Positions 26,199 to 35,157 are shown, counted from the stretch's first letter. The stretch: DNA of 64,000 nt from Sphaerochaetaceae bacterium (GCA_028532765.1 JAQQAR010000016.1:46599-110598); one strand, 5' to 3'. The notes: generated by a model not told the origin, from the letters alone. Program-made: numbers and translations.

Positions 26199-27407
26199 TC
26201 AGGAAAATATGCCACAATCCAAATGTTTGGCGGCGTAGATACCAAAAAGCATATAGCAACTGGTAAGTATGAAGATAAGTGGAAACCCTAGGGAGGGGAG
26301 CAAGAGACCAGCAAGCATGGGGTAGAGGATATTCATCAAGGCACCAGCACCGCCAATTCCAAAATAAATTGGGCGGTTCTCATTGTTGGAAATTTCCAAA
26401 AGAATCCCCACGGTAAGTATGTGATAGAGAGCACCGGTAGCTCCTCCGATCATGAAAGCAAGTGGGTAGAGTAGTGGGGTTGCTATCAACAAGAGAGCAA
26501 TGATCGGGGTGGAGACACCGAGAAGGATGAAAAGATAGATAAGCGGGCGATAGCGCTGTCCCTTGCTGAACAGGTTGGTCAGCATGGTTGCAAGAAGGGA
26601 ACCGGAAAGCTGGAACAACAGGAAGGTTCCCGTTCTTCCTCCATCCAATCCATAGCGTTGATTTGCCAGAACCACCAAGAATGGCAGGGTAGAGAGGATA
26701 ACCCCTGAGGTATTCACCAAAAGCAGATAGAGCCTGACATTTCGGTCTTCCTTGATGGCATGGGCAAACATACCCAGTCTTTCTCCTAGAGTCTGTTTTT
26801 TTTGCTGGGGAGGTTCTCCCTCTTTCAGCATCCAGAAGCCACTGGTTGCCAGGAGAAGAAGCAGACTTGCCATAAGGAAAAGCAGGCTGTAGCTGTCGGG
26901 GTAGGAGAGGTAGGAGAGTACAAGCTTTACCACAACTGAACTGATGATCAATCCAATACTGGTAATCAGTTGTTTCTGGGTGAGTAGTTTCTTTCGTTGA
27001 GGTTTTTCAATCGTGCTTCCAAGAATATCGGTGTAGGCGATGTTTGCCCATGCACCGCTGAAGGAGAATACGGTGATCAAGAAGAGAATAAGCCATATTT
27101 TCCAGGTGGCAGGGGATCCAAGGTTTCGCAAGAATATGCCAAGGCTTGCAAGTGCAGCAACCCTGAGGTAGATTCCCCCAAGGAGGGCCGGTTTCTTGTG
27201 CTTGAATCCCATGATAAAGGTAGCAAACAACAGTTGCATGAAGCTACCGAATCCCACCATGATGGCAGTCAGGAGTCCTAGGTGAAAGGTAGTAGCCCCA
27301 GTTTCGCTTAGCATGGCTGGGGCGACGGTATTCACATCTATGAAACTCATGGTAAGCGAAAGGAACAATGCATGGATCATGAAAGAGCGATAGTTGGTAA
27401 TCCTCAT
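26199..27407 (-). CDS. Major facilitator superfamily transporter
   Basis: 402 residues with about twelve membrane segments and a longer cytoplasmic loop in the middle (EGEPPQQKKQTLGERLG), the usual MFS halves. ATG 27407 follows a GGAGGGGG box. Substrate unknown; no catabolic gene of the same unit is attached. It lies downstream of the ygc-like cluster on the same strand but separated by 86 bases with a weak hairpin, so it could be expressed with it by read-through. It does not resemble the sugar-porter-type YgcS of E. coli. Confidence 0.8.
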   Translation of the reverse strand: MRITNYRSFMIHALFLSLTMSFIDVNTVAPAMLSETGATTFHLGLLTAIMVGFGSFMQLLFATFIMGFKHKKPALLGGIYLRVAALASLGIFLRNLGSPATWKIWLILFLITVFSFSGAWANIAYTDILGSTIEKPQRKKLLTQKQLITSIGLIISSVVVKLVLSYLSYPDSYSLLFLMASLLLLLATSGFWMLKEGEPPQQKKQTLGERLGMFAHAIKEDRNVRLYLLLVNTSGVILSTLPFLVVLANQRYGLDGGRTGTFLLFQLSGSLLATMLTNLFSKGQRYRPLIYLFILLGVSTPIIALLLIATPLLYPLAFMIGGATGALYHILTVGILLEISNNENRPIYFGIGGAGALMNILYPMLAGLLLPSLGFPLIFILTSCYMLFGIYAAKHLDCGIFS

Positions 27408-27455
27408 CAGTACCCCCTCCCTAATTTGAATATAGCAAAGTAACTGGCCTTTGGG

Positions 27456-27484
27456 TATTAAAATGATGAGGGGGCTTGGAGCCC
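27456..27484 (-). terminator. Possible weak terminator after the FGGY kinase gene
   Basis: On the minus strand GGGCT-CCA-AGCCC (27472-27484) is followed by a pyrimidine-rich stretch ending in TTTT. The stem is only five pairs, so termination would be partial. Confidence 0.3.
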
Positions 27485-27493
27485 AACAGGTGA

Positions 27494-28930
27494 TTAATCA
27501 TGAAAAATACGATGGGATGCCTGCAATACCTCTTCTGTAGCAGGACTGATTTTTGTATACACCTCTCGATTGATTCTTTCATACAATGCAACATTTGCCT
27601 TATCTGGGAGGAATGTGTCCCGTACTCTCACCATATGCTCGATAGCCGATGCCCTGTCGGGATATATCCCGAGTGCAAGAGCGGTGCAGATGGCCGCCCC
27701 CATACTTGCTGACTCGTTGGTTTGGTTCCTGTGGGCAGGTACGCCAAATACATCTGCGAGGATCTGCATGAAAAGTTCCCCATTGGAGCCACCGCCACTT
27801 ACAATAAGATGTTTGATCTCAACTCCCATCTCATCACACATCGCCTGAGCATGGTTCTTCATGGTCATCGAGATGCCTTCAAGCACAGAGCGGAACATGT
27901 GTTTTCCCTTATGCTTGCCATTGAAGCCGATCATGATGCCCCTTTCCCATTGCTGGGTGGGCCGGGCAAGCCAATGCAAGATGGTGTACAGTCCGTCACA
28001 ACCAGCGCTTACGTCCTTACCCAAGACATTCAGATACGCTTCTGGAGACATATTATGCTCCTTGGCTGATTCTACCAATCCTGTTCCCATCAGGTCCTTG
28101 ATCCAGGTGACGGTCGCCATTCCCCTGCGAATTCCATTGCTTTCATAGAGGAATTCACCGGGTACTGCCCCTGGATTGCTCCAATAGTACGTTGCATCCT
28201 CTTGGTACGTGTCTCCTACCATCATACTGGTGATGTAGGTTCCCAGTGACACAAGAACGGTTCCTTTATCAGCCAATCCAGCACCAAGGCCTTCCACTGC
28301 CTTGTCATTTGCAGTAGAAACAACCGGGATTCCCTCAGGAAGTCCAGTAGCCTTGCTTGCCTGTTCAGTTACCGAGCCGAGAATGGTAGATGGGTCAACC
28401 AAATCGAAGAGCATATCCCGTGGAGTAGAGTAGGAGTCGAAGAGCTCACCATCCGGGTACCATTGAAGGGACTCTGGATTGATGGGCCAGGGACCGACGT
28501 AGTTAGAGCGGGTATCCCTTGTCTCTCTGGTAAGTCGATGGGTCAGATACCCGGTAGCAGTGGTAACATACCGAACCTCATCATCTTCATGTTCATATGG
28601 ATAGGAAAGGCGGATATCCATCCAGCTCTGCACAGGCGAAGCCAGACTTCCGTCCTTCTTAAGGAGGGCACGGCAGCAACGGATGGATCCCAAACCGATT
28701 CCAATGATATCTTCCATGTTCCCCTGGAAGGCCTGGAGCATGCCCTTGCAAGCTTGCTGCAGGCTATCCCACAAATCATCATCAGGATGTTCAGCCTTAC
28801 CCTCTCCATAGAGATGGATTTCCTTGAGCGGCACGGTATTTGAGCAGATTTCCTCCCCAAGGGTGTCAAACATGGTCACCTTGGTACTTTGTGTGCCTCC
28901 GTCAATTGCTACTATGTACTGCTGTTTCAT
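27494..28930 (-). CDS. FGGY-family carbohydrate kinase (YgcE-like)
   Basis: 478 residues. The FGGY pattern is clear: IVAIDGGTQSTKVTMFD at the N-terminus (phosphate 1), SANDK/VSTANDKAVEGLGAG in the middle and IVSGGGSNGELFMQILADVFG (adenosine block) with SASMGAAICTALALG. These enzymes phosphorylate free sugars or polyols (xylulose, ribulose, glycerol). The order kinase-SDR-EtfA-EtfB-flavoprotein matches E. coli ygcE-ygcW-ygcQ-ygcR-ygcU, whose substrate I do not know. It is last in the transcription order and 34 bases after the SDR gene. Confidence 0.88.
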   Translation of the reverse strand: MKQQYIVAIDGGTQSTKVTMFDTLGEEICSNTVPLKEIHLYGEGKAEHPDDDLWDSLQQACKGMLQAFQGNMEDIIGIGLGSIRCCRALLKKDGSLASPVQSWMDIRLSYPYEHEDDEVRYVTTATGYLTHRLTRETRDTRSNYVGPWPINPESLQWYPDGELFDSYSTPRDMLFDLVDPSTILGSVTEQASKATGLPEGIPVVSTANDKAVEGLGAGLADKGTVLVSLGTYITSMMVGDTYQEDATYYWSNPGAVPGEFLYESNGIRRGMATVTWIKDLMGTGLVESAKEHNMSPEAYLNVLGKDVSAGCDGLYTILHWLARPTQQWERGIMIGFNGKHKGKHMFRSVLEGISMTMKNHAQAMCDEMGVEIKHLIVSGGGSNGELFMQILADVFGVPAHRNQTNESASMGAAICTALALGIYPDRASAIEHMVRVRDTFLPDKANVALYERINREVYTKISPATEEVLQASHRIFHD

Positions 28931-28964
28931 ACTCTCTTCTTTTTTCTTTGCTCTTTCCTGAGAA

Positions 28965-29744
28965 CTAACGTATCAGGAAACCACCGTCGATGGTAAGAAC
29001 GGTTCCATTCACATAGTTGGAAGCATCGCTGGAGAGATAGATGCAAGAACCCATCAAGTCTGTTGCTGTTCCCCATCGATTTGCAGGAATGTGGGAGACG
29101 ATCACCTCATTACGTTTCTGGTCGCTGCGGGTTTTCTCAGTCAATTTGGTTACAAAATACCCAGGAGCGATAGCATTGACCTGGACATTGTATTCTGCCA
29201 ACTCATCACTCATAGCCTTCGTCAAACCAACGATACCATGTTTTGATGCAGCGTATGCTGGTGACCAGCGTCCACCGAGAAAGGCATACAGGGATGCAAT
29301 ATTGATGATCTTTCCACTTCTTTGCCTGATCATATGGGGTGTTACCTCATGTATCATCTCAAAGGCAGCGGTTAGATTCACCGCAATCATCTTGTCCCAG
29401 TCACTGCGATTGAATTCAGTGACATCCTCCTTGTTTATGCTGATACCTGCACAATTGACCAGGATATCTATACTGCCCCACGTATTGATGCAAGTATCGA
29501 CTATACGTTTGCATTCACCCTCTTCGGTGATATTACTGTGAATATACTGATAAGCAACTCCGCAATCTTCAACCCACTGTTTTGTCTGTCCATCTTCTTC
29601 CATGATGCTGGCTACCATGACATTTGCTCCAGCTTTCGCCAGAGCTACTGAAAGGGGTTGCCCAAGACCGGTGTTCCCACCAGTGACAACGGCATTTTTC
29701 CCTTTCAAGGAAAAGAAATCCATGGTGAAGTCAGGTATATTCAT
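28965..29744 (-). CDS. Short-chain dehydrogenase (YgcW/KduD-like)
   Basis: 259 residues, classic SDR: coenzyme site TGGNTGLGQ, NCAG, catalytic Ser in NIASLYAF, and Tyr/Lys in YAASK. The C-terminal GTVLTIDGGFLIR is family-typical. It resembles 2-deoxy-D-gluconate/2-keto-gluconate type dehydrogenases and E. coli YgcW. It should oxidise or reduce a hydroxyl of a sugar (acid). ATG 29744 overlaps the etfA stop (ATGA), so translation is coupled. Confidence 0.88.
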   Translation of the reverse strand: MNIPDFTMDFFSLKGKNAVVTGGNTGLGQPLSVALAKAGANVMVASIMEEDGQTKQWVEDCGVAYQYIHSNITEEGECKRIVDTCINTWGSIDILVNCAGISINKEDVTEFNRSDWDKMIAVNLTAAFEMIHEVTPHMIRQRSGKIINIASLYAFLGGRWSPAYAASKHGIVGLTKAMSDELAEYNVQVNAIAPGYFVTKLTEKTRSDQKRNEVIVSHIPANRWGTATDLMGSCIYLSSDASNYVNGTVLTIDGGFLIR

Positions 29745-30730
29745 TCGCTCTCTCCTCTGTCTGTTGTACTCTGATCGAACGTTGTTTGCTCGTTATGTAA
29801 AGCAATCTTCTGTAATAGTTTTTCTATAAACGTCTTTGCATCCCCGACAACCACCACATCTGATATGCTGCAAATGGGTGCGTCAGGACTCGTATTCACT
29901 GAGAGTATCGTCTCCACATTCTGCAATCCTTCCACATGCTGGATAGCCCCATCGATTCCAATGGCGATATACAGACGAGGACTGACAATCTTTCCTGATT
30001 GTCCTACCTGAATGCTACGGTTGGCAATCCCTTGGTCGACGAGTTTTCGGCTTGCAGATACTTCACCACCCAATTTTTTCGCCAGAGTTTCCAGCATCGG
30101 GTATGCCCTCTTGGCACCACCACCACCTGAGATAAGCACACCGCTATCTCGGATATCATAGGAAAGGGGTCTCTGCCTCCTCTCCAGCGGGATTAGTGAG
30201 GAGGGCGATGCAATCTCGCCTTCATAGTGCTGTACTACAGTTTTCACCTGTGACTTCAGCTCCCAGGAGAATATGCCTGGCTTGATGCTCAGGATAATTG
30301 GCCTCTCACTCTTCATTGCGATACCTGCCAGCACATTTCCTGAATAAGCTGTACGCACAAATTCCAAGTCCTCTCCGTGTCTTTGGACATCGTTTATCTC
30401 AGCAACAAGGCCAACCCCCATCCGTCTTGCAACTCGGGGAGCAACCATTCTTCCTAGCCATGTACCTGGAATGAGAATGGAGTCAAAGGAATGGTGCTCG
30501 TGAAGGTCGAAGATGATGGCACAGATATGCCGTGCATCTTCCTTGACGATTTTCTCATCTTTGACAAGGATGATGGTATCAAAACCCTCAGGCAGCGATT
30601 CTTGGTCGGATGAGAATGCAAGGAGCCAAGACTCGCTGTTCTTCTCACCATAGATGCGTCGGTTTACCTCAAGAAGTGCATCGCTCCTCTTTGGGTCTTC
30701 CGTATCCTGCAGGATCAAGGTTCGTTTCAT
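29741..30730 (-). CDS. etfA: Electron transfer flavoprotein alpha subunit (YgcQ-like)
   Basis: 329 residues from ATG 30730, one base after the etfB stop; the frame is open upstream but that lies within etfB. The C-terminal FAD domain is clear: SGGGGAKRAY, LGGEVSASRKLVDQG, IQVGQSGKIVSPRLYIAIGIDGAIQHV, VNTSPDAPI. It carries the FAD that takes electrons from a dehydrogenase. Here the partner should be the YgcU-type flavoprotein made first in the operon. The final acceptor is not encoded in the cluster. Confidence 0.93.
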   Translation of the reverse strand: MKRTLILQDTEDPKRSDALLEVNRRIYGEKNSESWLLAFSSDQESLPEGFDTIILVKDEKIVKEDARHICAIIFDLHEHHSFDSILIPGTWLGRMVAPRVARRMGVGLVAEINDVQRHGEDLEFVRTAYSGNVLAGIAMKSERPIILSIKPGIFSWELKSQVKTVVQHYEGEIASPSSLIPLERRQRPLSYDIRDSGVLISGGGGAKRAYPMLETLAKKLGGEVSASRKLVDQGIANRSIQVGQSGKIVSPRLYIAIGIDGAIQHVEGLQNVETILSVNTSPDAPICSISDVVVVGDAKTFIEKLLQKIALHNEQTTFDQSTTDRGESE

Positions 30731-30731
30731 G

Positions 30732-31526
30732 CTACACAAACCCCCTTTCCTTGAGATAGGAGAGTACAAAGTCGATCCCCTCGTCGTCCGCTTCAACCAC
30801 TGTTTTCTTCCGTTTCCGGCTCTTTGCCTCGTAGGTGTTGACCACCTTGGTCAAAGAGCCCTCCAAGCCCACGCGGGAAGGGTTTAAATGCAGTTCCTTG
30901 TTGGTGAGTATGGTTAGTTTGTCTGATACATCCCGTTGCAGGTCTGCATAGGAGGGATAGGGGAGTTTGCACGTACTGCTTCTGGAGAGGCTCAACACAC
31001 CAGGGAGTTGCATCGACCAAGTGGTGGTCTCTCTTTCCCCTTCAACAGAGAATACTGCAAGACTGCTGGTTGTATGATCAATGTCTATCTCATTGACATC
31101 GAGCATATGATCAAGGTCGAGCATTTCAGCAATCTGAGCAGGAACCTGAGATGTAGCACCGTCGAGCGACCGACTTCCGCTCAAGAGTACGTCAAACGCT
31201 TGGCTCTTGAGATACGAGCCCAATACTTCACTCGTTGCATAAGTGTCACTCCCGGCAAAAAGAGGGTCACAGATCAGTATACCCCGGTCCACTGGAAGCC
31301 TGAGCAGGTCGTGCATATGAGGAATCACATTAGAGGGTGCCATCGAGACCACTTGGAGATGGGATTCAGGGTGCTTCTCCTTTACCTTGAAGGCAAAGGA
31401 GAGCGCGCATACATCATCCGGGTTCAACACCATCCTGGTGTGATTCCTTACCATGCTACTGGCCTCATAGTCATAACCGAACCCTGTAATGTCTGGGACG
31501 AATTTAACCAAGCATATGATGTTCAT
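30732..31526 (-). CDS. etfB: Electron transfer flavoprotein beta subunit (YgcR-like)
   Basis: 264 residues with the EtfB start IICLVKFVPD, the LNPDDVCALSFAFKVKE block and SGSRSLDGATSQVPAQIAEML, the nucleotide-binding region that in ETF holds AMP and in bifurcating ETF a second FAD. It pairs with EtfA, encoded one base downstream. Whether this ETF bifurcates cannot be decided by eye. Confidence 0.93.
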   Translation of the reverse strand: MNIICLVKFVPDITGFGYDYEASSMVRNHTRMVLNPDDVCALSFAFKVKEKHPESHLQVVSMAPSNVIPHMHDLLRLPVDRGILICDPLFAGSDTYATSEVLGSYLKSQAFDVLLSGSRSLDGATSQVPAQIAEMLDLDHMLDVNEIDIDHTTSSLAVFSVEGERETTTWSMQLPGVLSLSRSSTCKLPYPSYADLQRDVSDKLTILTNKELHLNPSRVGLEGSLTKVVNTYEAKSRKRKKTVVEADDEGIDFVLSYLKERGFV

Positions 31527-31538
31527 AGTGACACCAGG

Positions 31539-33008
31539 TTATTGGTACTTCTTACCTTCTTCCTGTGGGAAGATGGTACCAAAGTTCATGATGCCGTTGG
31601 GATCAAATGCCTCTTTCAGTTTCTCCAGCATATAGTAGGCGGAACCATGCTCCTGTTCGGTCCATTCATTGCGGAATTTGCCAATTCCATGATGGTGACA
31701 CATTGACCCGCCAAGCTTGAGGGTTTCCTCGACAATGATCCGTTGCATTGGGTGGTGGTATACACGCATTTCATCCTCTGGTGCACAATGGATATCGTAG
31801 TTGTACACGAAGTACATGTTGGTTCCGTTGATGTAGCTATGGGAAGAGTGACCGCCAAGCATGGTCAGATCATGGAAACGTGGATACTCTTCCTTCACGC
31901 GCTTCATGACATTGTAGTAGATCTTTGTGATCGTACCCCAGTCTGCAGAGATTTCGGTGGTGAAGCCGGAGTGGCTGTCATGTTCTTTCATCCCTTCATA
32001 CTCATCGTCTATGTCTTGCTGGGACCAGTTGAGGTTGTTGAACCAGTTTTCAATATGTTTACTGTCAACCTGTTCGATGATGCCGTCCTTGAATTTCTCG
32101 ACAGCCTGTTCGATTGCCTCTCCTGTAGCTTTTACAATTCCCTCAGGGCCTTCTGCCATGAACAGCAGTACGCACTTGTTCTTGTGGAAGTGGTAGAAAT
32201 GCTGTGCAGCATCTTCCTCACTGTAGGTACGGGCAACAGAGGGTCTGAAGCCGTTTACCATGACTTCCCTCAACACCTTGATGCCGGTATCAACATCCTT
32301 GATGAGATACCCATAGAACTTGTTGTTGTCAGGATAGAGTTTGAAGATCTTTACCGTTACTTCGGTGATGTAGCATAGTGATCCTTCACTGCCAATGGCA
32401 ATATGCCGAATATCGGGACCACCTGAACGTCGGGGAACATTCTTAATTCTGGAGATATGTCCGTCTGGGAATACGCACTCAAGTCCGACTACCATGTCCT
32501 CGATTGCCCCATAGAGGGTGGAAAACTGTCCAATACTCCGGGTTGCGACCAATCCACCCAGTTTTGCTACAGGCTTTGACTGTGGTGAGTGGCCGGTGGT
32601 AAAACCTTCCTTTCTCAGGGCATCTTCCAGTACTTGCAGGGGAACTCCCGCCTGTACGGTTGCCTGCATGTTATAGGTATCGATATTGATGATACTATCC
32701 AAGTTCAGGGCATCTATGACGAGTGTCTGTTCCTTCCAGTTCTCAAGACCACCCTCTGTTGCTGTTTTTCCTGCACGGGGGATCACGTTGATCTTATTGG
32801 TATTGCAGAACACAAGCAGGTCGCGAACCTGCTGGGGAGAGTCGGGGTAGACGATTGCCAGCGGGGAGGGCACATCGAGTACGTTCCTTGCTTTTGCATA
32901 TTTCTTATATCTATCTGCAGATGCATCATAGAGATCTTCACTGTTGGTGTTGATCTGGGTAGGTTTCAGCATTGTTTTCAACTGTTCAAGAATCTTTTCG
33001 TTATTCAC
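31539..33008 (-). CDS. ygcU: FAD-linked oxidoreductase, YgcU-like (FAD-PCMH family)
   Basis: 489 residues if started at the GTG at 33008, which has GGAGG five bases ahead and gives nearly the length of E. coli YgcU. Longer in-frame starts (ATG 33080, TTG 33095) lie in the promoter region. The FAD-PCMH half has IPRAGKTATEGG, TGHSPQSKPVAKLGGLVATRSIGQFSTLYGAIEDMV and IGSEGSLCYITEVT. The C-terminal half has LGGHSSHSYINGTNMYFVY and CHHHGIGK, a His cluster shared with alkyl-dihydroxyacetonephosphate synthase/glycolate-oxidase relatives. It should oxidise a hydroxy acid or polyol derivative and pass electrons to the adjacent EtfBA. Substrate unknown. Confidence 0.9.
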   Translation of the reverse strand: MNNEKILEQLKTMLKPTQINTNSEDLYDASADRYKKYAKARNVLDVPSPLAIVYPDSPQQVRDLLVFCNTNKINVIPRAGKTATEGGLENWKEQTLVIDALNLDSIINIDTYNMQATVQAGVPLQVLEDALRKEGFTTGHSPQSKPVAKLGGLVATRSIGQFSTLYGAIEDMVVGLECVFPDGHISRIKNVPRRSGGPDIRHIAIGSEGSLCYITEVTVKIFKLYPDNNKFYGYLIKDVDTGIKVLREVMVNGFRPSVARTYSEEDAAQHFYHFHKNKCVLLFMAEGPEGIVKATGEAIEQAVEKFKDGIIEQVDSKHIENWFNNLNWSQQDIDDEYEGMKEHDSHSGFTTEISADWGTITKIYYNVMKRVKEEYPRFHDLTMLGGHSSHSYINGTNMYFVYNYDIHCAPEDEMRVYHHPMQRIIVEETLKLGGSMCHHHGIGKFRNEWTEQEHGSAYYMLEKLKEAFDPNGIMNFGTIFPQEEGKKYQ

Positions 33009-33066
33009 ATATTCCTCCAAAGGTCTAGGCGACAAGTCCAAATAGGTATCTGAACCCTCTGTTCTT

Positions 33067-33095
33067 AGGGTAAAGGGCATTGTATGTAATGTCAA
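33067..33095 (-). promoter_or_regulatory. Predicted promoter of the ygcU operon
   Basis: Minus strand TTGACA (33090-33095), 17 bases, TACCCT (33067-33072). The -10 is weak, as expected for a regulated promoter. It gives a leader of about 52 bases to the GTG at 33008. Confidence 0.45.
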
Positions 33096-33098
33096 TGA

Positions 33099-33160
33099 AT
33101 ATGGAAAAATTTCTAGTTATAAGAAAATAAATTACAATAAAAGGAAAATTTTCCATATTT
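33099..33160. promoter_or_regulatory. Paired operator candidates between ygcU and rpiR-type gene
   Basis: GGAAAATTTTCC at 33143-33154 is a perfect palindrome. GGAAAAATTTCT at 33103-33114 is a near copy. Their centres are 40 bases apart, close to four helical turns, and the flanks ATAT...ATAT are also mirrored. Both sit just upstream of the ygcU promoter and ahead of the divergent RpiR-family gene, which is the natural candidate to bind them. Confidence 0.55.
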
Positions 33161-33185
33161 ATACTGGTTATTGGCCCAGTTTACC

Positions 33186-33214
33186 TTTACACTCCTTGTA
33201 TGAGTGTTTACACT
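33186..33214 (+). promoter_or_regulatory. Predicted promoter of the RpiR-family gene
   Basis: TTTACA (33186-33191), 17 bases, TACACT (33209-33214). A second choice, TTGTAT (33196-33201) with TATAGT (33219-33224), also has a 17-base spacer. Confidence 0.4.
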
Positions 33215-33249
33215 GATTATAGTTGTAAAAAGAAGAAGGACACACTGTT

Positions 33250-33957
33250 TTGAATACGATTGACTTACATACATTGAATCCCCTGGAGCGACACATCCAT
33301 GAGGTCTTGCTTGCCCAACGTGATACGCATGGTACCTTACGCATCACCCAGGCTGCTGAGATATGCAATTGCTCAGTATCGAAAATCTCAAAGTTTGTAA
33401 AAAAACTTGGATTTCATAATTATAAACAATACATGGAATTTTTGAGTGGGAAGGATGTGATCGGATATACCTCAACAAACGAGATACAGCGTATACGTTC
33501 TTTCCTCGATACCTTCGATTCCCAACTGGTGGACGATCTTCATTCCATGATACTGGATCATAAAAAACTGGTCCTCTTTGGCTATGGGCCTTCCTTGCTC
33601 TGCGCGGAATACTTCGCCTATCGGTTCAGGAACTGTACCGATATAACGACCATGGCTGTTTCTGACCCCATTGCGGTCAAGAATATGGTGGATGAGACAA
33701 CGCTGCTTGTCATACTGACAGAAACCGGTCGTTTTCACTCCTTTCAGGATGTATACTCTACAGCTAAGAACAAAGGGTGTGATGTGATCATCATTTCAGA
33801 GGAATTCAATACGGAACTGGTCACCCAATGTGACAAGATTTTCTATTTGGCACAGCATGCTCAACCAGAGTATTTGCAAGCTTATGAGAAATCGCGAACC
33901 ACGTTCTTCATTTTTCTTGAGGAGGTCATCCAACGGTTTCTTCCTCATCAATCCTAA
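33250..33957 (+). CDS. RpiR-family transcriptional regulator (HTH + SIS)
   Basis: 235 residues from a TTG start, with AAGGA 12 bases ahead. The N-terminal helix-turn-helix (about residues 1-75; ITQAAEICNCSVSKISKFVKKLGF) is the RpiR type. A SIS sugar-phosphate-binding domain follows (about 95-220; LVLFGYGPSLLCAEYFAYRF and VILTETGRF). It lies divergent from the ygcU operon and should sense a phosphorylated sugar, perhaps the product of the FGGY kinase, to control that operon through the paired palindromes in between. Confidence 0.87.
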   Translation: MNTIDLHTLNPLERHIHEVLLAQRDTHGTLRITQAAEICNCSVSKISKFVKKLGFHNYKQYMEFLSGKDVIGYTSTNEIQRIRSFLDTFDSQLVDDLHSMILDHKKLVLFGYGPSLLCAEYFAYRFRNCTDITTMAVSDPIAVKNMVDETTLLVILTETGRFHSFQDVYSTAKNKGCDVIIISEEFNTELVTQCDKIFYLAQHAQPEYLQAYEKSRTTFFIFLEEVIQRFLPHQS

Positions 33958-33994
33958 GAGGACGCAAATCGTTTCAATATCAGGAGGGGACAGT

Positions 33995-35077
33995 ATGAGT
34001 ACAATACCACGAACAATGAAAGCGGTTGTTACTAAATCCAATGGGGGGTATGAGCAATTGCAGTACCAGGATGTTCCTGTTCCCGAGCTTCTTCCTGGTA
34101 CGGTTTTGCTGAAAGTTCTTTCAGCCGGAGTCAACAATACGGATATCAATACCCGTTTGGGGTGGTATGCTTCCAAGGTAAAGGAAGGAACCCTTGCACT
34201 CTCCTCAGGGGAAATAGATGGCAGTATGGATGGGGGATGGAAGGAGAAGACTCCTTTTCCTCTCATCCAGGGAACGGATTGTTGTGGACGCGTGGTAGCT
34301 GTAGGAAGTGGACAGGATGCACACTTGCTAAACTCGCGTGTCCTTGTTCGTCCTTGTATGAGGAGCTCTGGTTGGGAATCACTGGAGACCATATGGCTGG
34401 GCTCTGACTGCGATGGCGCGTTTGCTGAGTATGTACGAGTTCCTACTCCAGAGGTGTTTCCTGTTGACTGTGAGTGGAGTGATGAGGAGCTGGGAACCAT
34501 TCCCTGTGCCTATGGTACCGCAGAGAATATGTTGCATCGCGCCTCTGTACAGGAAGATGATATCGTACTGGTGCGTGGTTCTTCTGGTGGGGTGGGCTCT
34601 GCGGTTGTCCAACTTGCTGGGCGCCGGGGTGCACGGGTGATTGCTGTTACCAGCAAAGGAAAGAAGAGAGAGGTTGCTTCTCTCTCTGTGGAGAGGATAC
34701 TTACACACGAGGAGCTTGCTAGTGGAGTCCTTCCATCAAATTCTGTTGATGTCGTAGTTGATAATGTAGCTGGTCCAGACTTTGGTGAGATGCTGAACCT
34801 GCTGAAGAGGGGAGGGTGTTTGGTAACCTCCGGTGCTATTGCGGGTGCACAGGTAACCATTGATTTACGATCACTTTATCTTAAGGATTTGAGACTCATT
34901 GGCTGTACTGCTTGGGATGAACCGGTATTCAGAGATGTTATCTCCTATATCGAACAGGGCGAGATCCGCCCACTACTTGCAGGAGTATTTCCCTTGGAAG
35001 AGATAGCAGCAGCACAACAGGAATTTTCCCGGAAGCACCATGTTGGGAAACTGGTACTGGTTCCTATGCAGGTGTAG
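33995..35077 (+). CDS. Zinc-independent MDR oxidoreductase (quinone reductase-like)
   Basis: 360 residues from ATG 33995, with GGAGGGG ahead. Medium-chain dehydrogenase/reductase fold: N-terminal GroES-like part (TVLLKVLSAGVNNTDINTR, GTDCCGRVVAVG) and Rossmann part with VRGSSGGVGSAVVQLAGRRGA. The structural zinc cysteines of alcohol dehydrogenases are not in their usual pattern, so it fits the NADPH:quinone/enone reductase branch. It follows the RpiR-type gene by 37 bases and may be read from the same message. Substrate unknown. Confidence 0.85.
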   Translation: MSTIPRTMKAVVTKSNGGYEQLQYQDVPVPELLPGTVLLKVLSAGVNNTDINTRLGWYASKVKEGTLALSSGEIDGSMDGGWKEKTPFPLIQGTDCCGRVVAVGSGQDAHLLNSRVLVRPCMRSSGWESLETIWLGSDCDGAFAEYVRVPTPEVFPVDCEWSDEELGTIPCAYGTAENMLHRASVQEDDIVLVRGSSGGVGSAVVQLAGRRGARVIAVTSKGKKREVASLSVERILTHEELASGVLPSNSVDVVVDNVAGPDFGEMLNLLKRGGCLVTSGAIAGAQVTIDLRSLYLKDLRLIGCTAWDEPVFRDVISYIEQGEIRPLLAGVFPLEEIAAAQQEFSRKHHVGKLVLVPMQV

Positions 35078-35083
35078 GAATGG

Positions 35084-35101
35084 TCAATGATCGCTCATTG
35101 A
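35084..35101 (+). terminator. A/T-rich hairpin after the MDR gene
   Basis: TCAATGA (35084-35090) and TCATTGA (35095-35101) around a TCGC loop, followed by A/T-rich sequence but no real T-run. A weak terminator at best. Confidence 0.3.
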
Positions 35102-35157
35102 AATAACTTCTCTGTAAAGAACCAATTCTGACATGGTGTTACTGCTTTGTTGTATAA

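Noticed and set aside
26795..26806. T-rich run that could be a terminator
   Set aside because: It lies within the MFS coding frame and has no hairpin before it.
31743..32378. Plus-strand open frame of 211 codons inside ygcU
   Set aside because: Antisense shadow of a well-conserved flavoprotein frame.
33009..33095. Longer ygcU start sites (ATG 33080, TTG 33095)
   Set aside because: They lack ribosome-binding sites and fall on the promoter; the GTG at 33008 has GGAGG at the right distance and gives the family length.
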